This document shows, one piece after another, positions 53,341 through 60,665 of a DNA stretch of 64,000 nucleotides. How positions within the stretch are numbered: the first letter of the stretch is position 1; each line of letters starts with the position of its first letter. The DNA is from Phormidesmis priestleyi Ana (GTDB lineage Bacteria > Cyanobacteriota > Cyanobacteriia > Phormidesmidales > Phormidesmidaceae): contig LJZR01000025.1 of the NCBI GenBank assembly GCA_001314865.1, positions 1 to 64,000 of the forward strand, given 5' to 3'. Under the pieces are notes generated by a model. The model was not told where the DNA came from, searched no databases, and saw nothing but the letters and a program-made list of their open reading frames with translations. A program made the translations under genes and the position numbers.

Positions 53341-55834
53341 TCTGGATGCGAGAGACGAGACCACAACTCCACACAAATGCCCGTAAAATCCCTCCCCCCA
53401 ACGGGGATGCGCCCGTAGGAAGGTGTCCCCGCAAAATCGTATCGTATCGTATCTTCCTATTCCACCCGTTAATTTCACAAAGTTTATTCCATGCCTTAAT
53501 ATCATACCGACCATTTGGAACGCCGCCGCATTCTTCCACATACATTTTTTTCTGAACGCTGAAGCCAAACTTTCCGCCGCTATGCTTCACCCATAGCCCA
53601 TCAATCGCCCTCAGCGGCTCGCAAGGAAAGTTCAGCAGGTCTTCACGCTCAAACCACTGCCCCTCTTCCTTGCCAACTTCCGTAATCATCAGCCGGTAAG
53701 TTTCATTATCGGCTTCTTTCCACTGCCCATTCTTTAGGTAGCGCTCCAGGTCAGCGTAGCGAGCATCGTTCACTTGCTCAGCGACCTCTGAAAACGTGAT
53801 GTGTGAGCCTTTAGACCCAGCGTTCGTGATCTGGCGAAACTCAGCTTTCACCTCATCTATTTGCTTCCGCGTCTCTTGTATGCAGTTATAAGCAAGCGTG
53901 AATTCCTTTTGGCTCATCGCCTCACGAATCAGTTTTGTCGGATTCACCAGCCCTGCATACAGCAAAATCGTCGGCTTCCACCAGTCCTCTTGCAAATGCT
54001 CATACAGCAATGCTTCTCGCTCCGGCTTAGCCGCCACATACGCTGCTGCCAAATACTCCTGAAAACTCAAATGCGCAAACTCATACTCATCTTCTTGCTG
54101 CACAATTAGCTCACTCACCTCCACCACAGGCTCTAAAAAATCTCTCGCTCCCAGCGTTTCTTCCTGCTCTGCCAACGCCTCGCCAACATATTGCAACAGC
54201 GTATGTTGCTCTACTCTCTCCAGCTTTTGTAGCATCATTTCAAACGCTACTCGCTGTAATACCGTTTGCGCCTCGCACTGCGTTAGCAAAGTCTCTAACC
54301 GACGCGCCCTGGGACGATCTCTAAGCTGTAACTGACAAATCTCTCGATACAGCTCCACCCGACGCTTGGGCAAATCCGCCCCTTCATACCGCCGATGAAA
54401 CGTCACAATCATATTCAATAGCAGCGGATTTTTTGCCAGGGCTCTTAGCGCTTGCTGCGCTTCAATTTGCGCTAGCAAATCTTGTGAAAATTCAGCTGCC
54501 CGCTTCTTCACATCTGGCGTATCTCGCCCCGCGTTTGCATATCGCTCTTGGCACCCATACCACCGGGTCACAAAGTCTTGGCGCTGTTCGCGATCAAAGT
54601 CTTTTACCCATAGCGAAGAAGCCAGCACCAGCCGGTTAGCCGCGTCTTGGTCTTGGTAAGCCTTGGGCCGAGAGGTCACCACAAACACCGACTCGCCATA
54701 CTGTTGCATTTGTTCATTGAGCCATTTTGCAATGGCGGGCCGCTGTGCCTTTGCCACTTCATCAAAGCCGTCGAACATCACTAAGGCTCTGCCGCTTCTG
54801 AGCACATCTTTTGCCCAGTCAGCCGGAACCGCCAAATCGCTGGCACCGGCTAACTTTGGCACATGGTACTCACCTATTAGCGCTGGCAAACTCGGCGGAT
54901 TTTCCTGCGCCAACAGTTCCCGATGCTTGCGCAACACCAGCAAAAAAGGCACCATTTGGGGCACATTTTTTTCCGGTTGCTTCGTGCCCATGCGATAGGC
55001 AATATGCTTCAGCAGCGTTGTTTTGCCATAGCCACCCCAAGCCAAAACCGCCAACTGCCGAAACGTAGTTTCACGCTCCGCCTTCGCCAAAAAATCCCAA
55101 ATGCTATAACTGTGCGGCATTTCTGCCATATCCTCAGCCGACAGCCGCTTGTCCGATAGCCGCTTGGCAATCCGTCCAAATCCAGGCGAGCTAGCACTCA
55201 AATCTAGCGCCAACGGCACAAACACATCCCTCAGCAAAGGCACAAAAATGCCTACATGCTGCACCGATCCCTCTGGTCGCAACGCCTGACAATCCGCCGC
55301 CTGACAAGCCAAGTACTGATCTTCAAAGCTAGTCGCCGTTTCTACCGCTCTACTGGTAACGATGGGCTCTAATGACTTTTCTTTACTGGCAGCCGCCCTA
55401 GCCGCATCTGACTCACCATTGGGCCTAATTCCTGTAATGCCCCACACTAGCCTGCCAAAGGGATCGGGCATTTGCCGCCGAAAATCAACCCAGGTTTTAC
55501 CCTTCAGAAAAGTCGGCAGCGCTGGTTCTTGGGGTGCGTTGCCTAGCAATACTGGAATCACCGGGCAGCCGCGCTCTACAAACTCCCGCAAAAACGCTTT
55601 GATTTCCTGCTGTTGCCAGGGGCCAAGTCCTGCATTGCCTACAAAAACAGCAGCTGTCTGAATCTGTTCTATTTGTCCGTCTAAAGCATCCTGCCAGTCT
55701 AACCCAGGCCGTAATTCCCATTCATCTAGCCAAGGCTTAATGCCCTGCGCTTGCAGTTGCTCAGCAATTTTAATGACAGCCGACTTATCTTCACTGTTAT
55801 GACACAAGAAAACGTCAAATCTCTGGTCGGCCAT
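53327..55834 (-). CDS. TIR-NACHT-GUN4 protein, putative NLR-like immune sensor
   Basis: 835 aa. Residues 5-140 are a TIR domain starting FDVFLCHNSEDKSAV, with Glu77 in the GPWQQQE motif at the catalytic position of NAD-cleaving TIRs. Residues 255-600 are a NACHT-type STAND NTPase: Walker A GGYGKTT (267-273), Walker B LVMFDGFDE (351-359), VVTSRPKAY (395-403) and the terminal FAHLSFQEYLAA (586-597). Residues 690-806 are a GUN4 domain (RYADLERYLKNGQWKEAD...GKFGFSVQ...), a tetrapyrrole-binding fold known from Mg-chelatase control. The last 30 residues look like out-of-frame tail. The likely scheme is sensor, oligomerising switch and NADase effector; this role is inferred. It shares its TIR type with the gene at 58536 and its GUN4 with the gene at 56103. 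Confidence 0.88.
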   Translation of the reverse strand: MADQRFDVFLCHNSEDKSAVIKIAEQLQAQGIKPWLDEWELRPGLDWQDALDGQIEQIQTAAVFVGNAGLGPWQQQEIKAFLREFVERGCPVIPVLLGNAPQEPALPTFLKGKTWVDFRRQMPDPFGRLVWGITGIRPNGESDAARAAASKEKSLEPIVTSRAVETATSFEDQYLACQAADCQALRPEGSVQHVGIFVPLLRDVFVPLALDLSASSPGFGRIAKRLSDKRLSAEDMAEMPHSYSIWDFLAKAERETTFRQLAVLAWGGYGKTTLLKHIAYRMGTKQPEKNVPQMVPFLLVLRKHRELLAQENPPSLPALIGEYHVPKLAGASDLAVPADWAKDVLRSGRALVMFDGFDEVAKAQRPAIAKWLNEQMQQYGESVFVVTSRPKAYQDQDAANRLVLASSLWVKDFDREQRQDFVTRWYGCQERYANAGRDTPDVKKRAAEFSQDLLAQIEAQQALRALAKNPLLLNMIVTFHRRYEGADLPKRRVELYREICQLQLRDRPRARRLETLLTQCEAQTVLQRVAFEMMLQKLERVEQHTLLQYVGEALAEQEETLGARDFLEPVVEVSELIVQQEDEYEFAHLSFQEYLAAAYVAAKPEREALLYEHLQEDWWKPTILLYAGLVNPTKLIREAMSQKEFTLAYNCIQETRKQIDEVKAEFRQITNAGSKGSHITFSEVAEQVNDARYADLERYLKNGQWKEADNETYRLMITEVGKEEGQWFEREDLLNFPCEPLRAIDGLWVKHSGGKFGFSVQKKMYVEECGGVPNGRYDIKAWNKLCEINGWNRKIRYDTILRGHLPTGASPLGGGILRAFVWSCGLVSRIQTCEL

Positions 55835-55964
55835 CTATCGCTCCGTCACGTCAGCCATTTCTGCGAATGCATTGCTGCATTGTACTCAATTCCTTTGCAG
55901 CCCTTCTAACTTATTCCGCACAGTTAGCTTACAGATTCAACCTAACTATAGAAATGCACCAGCC

Positions 55965-56135
55965 AACTGTCTTGCCCCCGATATTGCCGCCGCGCAGTTC
56001 TCAGATGCGACTTACGATCAGTGCCAGGGATCGGATCGTCAAAAGCCCTTTGGCTTCGTCAAAACGGCGATCGCAATAAAAGCTCAAGGAAGACTAAACC
56101 GCTTACAGATCACAGTTTACAACTCTACATACGAG
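55965..56135. repeat. flanking repeat copy B, downstream of TIR-GUN4
   Basis: Matches copy A at 53185-53340 through the trailer and stop region of the gene ending at 56103. Copy B contains a HIP1-like GCGATCGC where copy A does not. Confidence 0.75.
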
Positions 56136-57194
56136 AGAAGAGAAAGCAGAGTAAAAGGTCGTTTGAGTCGGTTTTTCCACAAACATGATAATTGGGAATT
56201 GATTTTGAAAAATCTTTGAAAGATCACAATGAGGCAAGTGTCCTATAGGCGATGACACATCAAACCTAACTGATGATACATACGTTCCTTTCACCTGCCA
56301 ACCGTTAGCCTCGCAGAACTTGTCCCAAGCCTCTTCATGGTAACTACCATCGGCCACACCACCGCAGTCCAAATACAGCTTTGTCTGCACACTAAACCCA
56401 AACTTACCATTGCTATATCTCACCCATAGCTCATCTATCACCCGCAGCGGCTTACAAGGAAAGTTCAGCAAGGCTTTTGGGTCACACCACTGCCCCTCAT
56501 CCTTATCCACTTCCGTAACCATCAGCCGGTAAGTTTCATCGTCTGCTTCCTTCCACTGCCCATTCTTTAGGTAGCGATCTAGGTCAGCGTAGCGAGCATC
56601 AATCGGTTTGGTGGGAATGGCTCCATTAATCGGTTTAGACGGGGGTTGTTTAACCCGTTGTGCTTGTAGCGCTGCAAGCTCTTGCCGCAAAGCATTCAGC
56701 TCGTCTTCTGTTTCGAGTGATTCCCAGGTTACTTTTTCTTGCAGAGGAACGGTACTAGCTACATTCAAGGGGTCAGAAGCTGTAACAGTATCTGGCAATA
56801 CCGACCCACTTACGATAGATGCGCTTAATGCCCTAAAGAATCGATCAGGGGGGAGCATACCCCCTTTTACATCAACCACTTGAAGTCGAGAAACGCTGAA
56901 CCACCGTTCACCTTCCAACAATAACGGAAATATCGGCTTCTTTATTTCCAAAGCGAAACTGAGTTCACACTGAACCCAGTGAGAGTCGTAAGAGCGCGGC
57001 GTCATCACCAGCACAAAAACCTGACACGCCCTTAAGTGCTTTTCGATCTCCCGCTGCCACGCTGCACCATAATCAATCCGGTCATCTAGCCATACAGACA
57101 ACCCTCGCGCTTCAAAAGCACTGATCAAGCTCTTAACATAGCCCTGATCCTCACGGCTATAGCTCATAAAAATAGGATGTGACGCATCAGGCAT
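56103..57194 (-). CDS. TIR-GUN4 protein
   Basis: 363 aa. Residues 6-130 are a TIR domain of a different subtype from its neighbours (PIFMSYSREDQGYVKSL), with Glu77 in SHWVQCE at the catalytic position. A short coiled coil follows (about 163-181, EDELNALRQELAALQAQR), then a Pro/Lys linker. The GUN4 domain (198-321) is nearly identical over its first 35 residues to that of the adjacent TIR-NACHT-GUN4 gene. The tail to 363 is poorly conserved. Without a NTPase domain, signal transfer would have to go through the coiled coil. It is same-strand with the neighbours: 95 bp after the HigA-like gene and 268 bp before the next TIR gene. Confidence 0.87.
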   Translation of the reverse strand: MPDASHPIFMSYSREDQGYVKSLISAFEARGLSVWLDDRIDYGAAWQREIEKHLRACQVFVLVMTPRSYDSHWVQCELSFALEIKKPIFPLLLEGERWFSVSRLQVVDVKGGMLPPDRFFRALSASIVSGSVLPDTVTASDPLNVASTVPLQEKVTWESLETEDELNALRQELAALQAQRVKQPPSKPINGAIPTKPIDARYADLDRYLKNGQWKEADDETYRLMVTEVDKDEGQWCDPKALLNFPCKPLRVIDELWVRYSNGKFGFSVQTKLYLDCGGVADGSYHEEAWDKFCEANGWQVKGTYVSSVRFDVSSPIGHLPHCDLSKIFQNQFPIIMFVEKPTQTTFYSAFSSLVCRVVNCDL

Positions 57195-57289
57195 TATTAA
57201 TCAAGTCCCTTATTCCTCCGTCACTCTCGCAATCTTCGCCAATGCACTGAAAGGCGACTCCAAATTAGCTATCCTTTTTTCCCAGACAA

Positions 57290-57655
57290 CTAGGACTCTT
57301 GCTGAGGGGTTGCAATTACAGTGGCGCAGCCTTTCGACGGACTCGCAACCGTTTCCACATTCAACTTCAAACCGAGCGCACTTATCACCTTAAAAATAGT
57401 ATCAAACGTAAGACTGCGTTCTCCCGACAGAGCCTTATACAAACTTTCACGCGATAACCCCGAATCTCGTGCCACCTGAGCCATTCCCTTCGACCGAGCA
57501 ATATCGCCCAAAGCCTTAGCAATCAAAGCAGCATCCCCCGCCGCCTCTTCAATACTGGCTTCCAAATAAGCCGCCATTTCCTCCGGTGTCCGCAGGTGTT
57601 CTGCTACGTCGTATGGCGTTGTAATTGTCTTTGTCACAAGGCAAGGCGTCATCAT
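57290..57655 (-). CDS. HigA/HI1420-type antitoxin-like DNA-binding protein
   Basis: About 121 aa from the ATG at 57655. It contains TTPYDVAEHLRTPEEMAAYLEASIEEA and then a helix-turn-helix (MAQVARDSGLSRESLYKALSGERSLTFDTIFKVISALGLKLNVE). This is the 'probable addiction module antidote' pattern, normally paired with a RelE/HigB toxin. No such toxin gene lies next to it. It starts 7 bp after the HicB-like gene stop, so the pair is co-translated. It may serve as repressor for the TIR cluster. The longer frame to 57703 overlaps the upstream gene and is unlikely. Confidence 0.85.
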   Translation of the reverse strand: MMTPCLVTKTITTPYDVAEHLRTPEEMAAYLEASIEEAAGDAALIAKALGDIARSKGMAQVARDSGLSRESLYKALSGERSLTFDTIFKVISALGLKLNVETVASPSKGCATVIATPQQES

Positions 57656-57662
57656 GTTGTAA

Positions 57663-57911
57663 CTAAGCCACGTTGCTATCCACTGACAAACTATCCATTG
57701 CAAACACTTTTGGCTCAGGAAGGGGTATACCGTCTTCTTGAAGCCAAGAAATCATAGACTCAATTACATCTCTACCTTGGCTAGCCGCTGCCTCATAGGT
57801 CTCGCCATCGGTGCAGGGCTGCATAAAATAACGCTCAAAGTCGGGCACATAAACGACATAGCACTCATCTTCGGCAGACCACTGGATGACCATGCTGTAC
57901 TGCGGTTTCAT
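57663..57911 (-). CDS. HicB-like antitoxin
   Basis: 82 aa. SMVIQWSAEDECYVVYVPDFERYFMQPCTDGETYEAAASQGRDVIESMISWLQEDG is the partial RNase H-like HicB fold. AAGGAGG sits just before the ATG at 57911, a strong ribosome-binding site. HicB normally neutralises the HicA mRNA nuclease, but no HicA-sized frame is adjacent. A lone HicB-like protein in an operon with a HigA-like one suggests a regulatory pair or the relic of a toxin-antitoxin locus. Confidence 0.87.
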   Translation of the reverse strand: MKPQYSMVIQWSAEDECYVVYVPDFERYFMQPCTDGETYEAAASQGRDVIESMISWLQEDGIPLPEPKVFAMDSLSVDSNVA

Positions 57912-57932
57912 CGTTATTCCTCCTTGTTGCCT

Positions 57933-58430
57933 TTAGTCATTTACGCCCGCGATCGCACCCAAAGCATCCGCATACTGCGCCAAATCCTTTCTAAGCGCGT
58001 CCAACTCTCCCCGGACAATCATCTCCTTATCCCAAGCCTTTTCATGCGCTTGCGGACTCATTCCCGTTGGCTTTTGCCCCTCCCACTCCTGCAACAGCGG
58101 ATGCCATTTAGCCAAAAACGGGCGTAGGCCATTGTTGAGCACTGCGATCGCAATTCCCCCCACCGAATCATGCGACGCACCCACATCCGGCCCCGCCTTC
58201 CGCAAAATCTCCCGCGTAGAGCCAAACAAGCTATACAGCGAATTCATCGCCTCTCGCACCAACCCCTCCTGCGGATTCAAACTCTGCACCGCCACCCGCG
58301 TCACCAGCTCCACATATAGCTCCCAAGCCGCATTCCGCTCAGTCGGGTCAACCTCCCAAGACGCAGAACCAATGCCAAAAGGCAGGCTGACAGTAACCTT
58401 TTTCAGTACAGCAGGATTATGTTTTGGCAT
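57933..58430 (-). CDS. conserved hypothetical protein in the TIR island
   Basis: 165 aa from the ATG at 58430 (MPKHNPAVL); an in-frame TTG at 58454 is an alternative. It is mostly helical: WEVDPTERNAAWELYVELVTRVAVQ, LVREAMNSLYSLFGSTREILRKAGPDVG, SVGGIAIAVLNNGLRPFLAKWHPLLQEWE and ELDALRKDLAQYADALGAIAGV. Conserved-looking Trp and Gly residues suggest a real family. I recall similar sequences as unnamed bacterial proteins but know no function. It is 21 bp upstream of the HicB-like gene and same-strand with all TIR genes, so it is probably part of the same transcription unit. Confidence 0.75.
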   Translation of the reverse strand: MPKHNPAVLKKVTVSLPFGIGSASWEVDPTERNAAWELYVELVTRVAVQSLNPQEGLVREAMNSLYSLFGSTREILRKAGPDVGASHDSVGGIAIAVLNNGLRPFLAKWHPLLQEWEGQKPTGMSPQAHEKAWDKEMIVRGELDALRKDLAQYADALGAIAGVND

Positions 58431-58535
58431 GAGTTTGAACAAAAATGCGGTCAATTTGCCTTAATTATAGGGTGATTGTCCCATAAATTGGAAAGCGCCT
58501 AATTCGCCGCAAACTTAGTGACAAGCACAGCCGTC

Positions 58536-59954
58536 TCACTCGCCAAATTTTCTATGCAAGAAATCCAAAGTTTTCCTCTCTCTCAATTTACAGACTGCAC
58601 TACGATGAGCAAATGCACCAGAAAACCAGTGAGCCTGTTCTCTCGGGAAAGTTTTAATCCATTTTATACGGACAACCCATTCCGATAGCTCTACGCTATC
58701 ACTATTTTTATGCAGCCCATCCGACTTAAGATCCATTTCAAGCAACGGTACGTTTTGTGGCCCTACGCTGAACTCCTGAATTAGAACCGCTTTCTCTATA
58801 ACAGAGCCAAAGCCAACGTAGCCCGAACCACCTATATAAGCGTAAACCGTGCTGCCAACCTCCAGCTTTTTTATGGCATTTGCAAATCGGGCACCTTGCC
58901 CCGCACTCATGAATTCATACCGCACGCAATCCTCCCATGCCCGCTGCCCGTTGCCCTCTCCTACGTTAACAAACCAATCTCCCGCCCATCCAAATTCTTC
59001 GCGCAAGAACTCTAATGTCGCTTTATTTGTGAGTTTACAGGCAATGTTTTGATTCGCAAATGCACCAACAAACCGACGCGCTTGCTCTTTGGGAAAAGTT
59101 TTAAGCCACTTAACCCCAACAACCCATTCTGAAAGAGCTAAATTATCACTGTTTGCTCCAGGGTATTTGGCTTGTAGCTCTACTTCAAGTAGCGGTGTTT
59201 TCTCTGACCCTACAGTAAAATCCTTAATAGGAATCGCCTTTTGGATGACTTTGCCTAAGCCAACATAGCCCAACCCAGCCATGTATGCATATATAGTGCT
59301 ACCAATTTCTAGTTTCTTTAATGAACCTGAATATCTCACCCCTTGTCCAGCACTTATAAAACCGTACTTTACGCAATCCGCCCATGTTCTGGTTTCTCCC
59401 TCACCTACATGAACAAACCAATCTCCGACCCACTCTAATTTTTTAGTCTCTGTAGTTATTGAATCGGGTTTGATAGTTATTGGATTGGCTTTTATAGTTG
59501 TTGGGTCAGGTATAGTAATTATTGGGTCATCAATAATTGCTTTCCGCTCCCCGGTTATACCCCAAATTAACTGACTGAAGGGATTTGGACTTTGAGAGCG
59601 AAAATCCACCCAAGTTTTTCCTTTGAGAAATAGGGGTAATTTGGGTATTTTTGGTGCAGAGTTCAAAAGCACAGGAATTATGGGGCAGTTTTGATCATTA
59701 AACTCCCTCAAAAATGCTTTTAATTCTTGCTTTTGCCACGGGCCTAAGCCATTGTTACCGATAAAGATAGCAGCTGAATTGATTTGCCCGATTTGATCTT
59801 CTAGGATGTCTTGCCATTCAAAACCGGGACGCAATTCCCATTCATCAAGCCAAGGTTTTATATTTTGAGCTTTTAACTGAGCTGCAATTTCTTTGATAGC
59901 TGGTTTATCCTCACTGTTGTGACATAAAAACACATCAAACTGTTGATTCGCCAT
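58536..59954 (-). CDS. TIR protein with two PUA/EVE-like domains
   Basis: 472 aa from the ATG at 59954 (MANQQFDVF). The TIR domain (5-140) is very close to that of TIR-NACHT-GUN4, with Glu77 in GPWQKQE. A threonine/isoleucine/proline linker (140-172) consists of imperfect repeats. Two homologous domains follow at 174-321 and 322-472. Each begins W-GDWFV-VGEG, then W-DC-Y-F-SAGQG-R, LKKLE-GSTIYAY, GYVG-G-VI and EWVV--KW-KTF. The pattern resembles the EVE/PUA-like folds that read modified nucleic acid bases, so nucleic-acid sensing is a plausible trigger. That assignment is by pattern only. It is first in the island's gene order. Confidence 0.8.
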   Translation of the reverse strand: MANQQFDVFLCHNSEDKPAIKEIAAQLKAQNIKPWLDEWELRPGFEWQDILEDQIGQINSAAIFIGNNGLGPWQKQELKAFLREFNDQNCPIIPVLLNSAPKIPKLPLFLKGKTWVDFRSQSPNPFSQLIWGITGERKAIIDDPIITIPDPTTIKANPITIKPDSITTETKKLEWVGDWFVHVGEGETRTWADCVKYGFISAGQGVRYSGSLKKLEIGSTIYAYMAGLGYVGLGKVIQKAIPIKDFTVGSEKTPLLEVELQAKYPGANSDNLALSEWVVGVKWLKTFPKEQARRFVGAFANQNIACKLTNKATLEFLREEFGWAGDWFVNVGEGNGQRAWEDCVRYEFMSAGQGARFANAIKKLEVGSTVYAYIGGSGYVGFGSVIEKAVLIQEFSVGPQNVPLLEMDLKSDGLHKNSDSVELSEWVVRIKWIKTFPREQAHWFSGAFAHRSAVCKLRERKTLDFLHRKFGE

Positions 59955-60067
59955 AAACACCCTTTATTATTTCTTGACGCCAAAAAAAATTTAACTAAGC
60001 AAAGCGACGCTACGAGATCTTTCGGAGCAGTGTTAGCTCAGTCCGGAAAGCAAAAACCACCTGCTTA

Positions 60068-60240
60068 GGGAAGTGCGCCTTAATAATGTCCCTGCTTCAT
60101 GATGACTAAAAGCCCTCATCCCCAACCTATTCGGACACCGTTGAGTAATCCCTCGGCTGCATGAATGCGTTTTCCCTGAGGGAGAAGGGAGTCAGAGTCA
60201 AAGTCCTTCTCGCCAGGGAGAGGGATTTAGGGTGAGGGGA
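60068..60240. repeat. dispersed repeat element, copy 1
   Basis: It begins GGGAAGTGCG, continues through GATGACT and GCCCTCATCCCCA, and has TCCCTGAGGGAGAAGGG and AGGGATTTAGGGTGAGGGG later. The first part matches 63549-63640 base for base at most positions. The palindromic TCCCTGAGGGA core suggests a foldable element of the small dispersed (MITE- or REP-like) kind; no transposase is present. Confidence 0.75.
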
Positions 60241-60267
60241 AAGCGGCACCTTATTTATTTGCCTATT

Positions 60268-60585
60268 CCTTACCAGTTAGCTGCTAACCAGTAAGCAAAA
60301 GCTGTAAACGCCTACTAGTTAGCTCTTAACCAGTAAGCAAAAGCTCTTAACCAGTAAGCAAAAGCTACTAACGCTTACTAGTTAGCTCTTAACCTGTAAG
60401 CAAAAGCTCTTAACCTGTAAGCAAAAGCTCTTAACCAGTAAGCAAAAGCTCTTAACCAGTAAGCAAAAGCTCTTAACCAGTAAGCAAAAGCTCTTAACCA
60501 GTAAGCGAAAGCTCTTAACTAGTAAGCAAAAGCTCTTAACGCTTATAGGTTAGTTGCTAACTAGTAAACGTAGCTTATGAATGCT
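60268..60585. repeat. 21-bp tandem array, about ten copies
   Basis: The unit contains GCTCTTAACCAGTAAGCAAA with a period of 21 bp, counted from GCT positions 60427, 60448 and 60469. Ten occurrences of GCTCTTAAC lie between 60322 and 60540, with inverted fragments (GCTTACTAGTTAGC) interspersed. There are no unique spacers, so this is not CRISPR. Confidence 0.93.
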
Positions 60586-60665
60586 CGCCGAGCAGGATAG
60601 CCCACTTAAATCGTAAATCCGGCATCACCCCTTTACCCGTTAGAAGTGGCATGGCCAGACTCAGC

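Larger units (their letters stand above)
59955..60665. other. repeat-rich intergenic region bordering the TIR island
   Basis: About 700 bp without genes. It holds a copy of a dispersed element (60068-60240) and a 21-bp tandem array (60268-60585). It marks the left transcription start side of the island (minus strand) and the end of the DUF1400 hydrolase gene. Confidence 0.65.

Noticed and set aside
57290-57911. Complete HicAB or HigBA toxin-antitoxin module
   Set aside because: Only the antitoxin-like halves are visible; no HicA- or HigB-sized frame adjoins.
60068-60240. Insertion sequence
   Set aside because: No transposase and no clear terminal inverted repeats; treated as a small dispersed repeat.
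60268-60585. CRISPR array
   Set aside because: Repeats are contiguous with a constant 21-bp period and no unique spacers; no cas genes are near.
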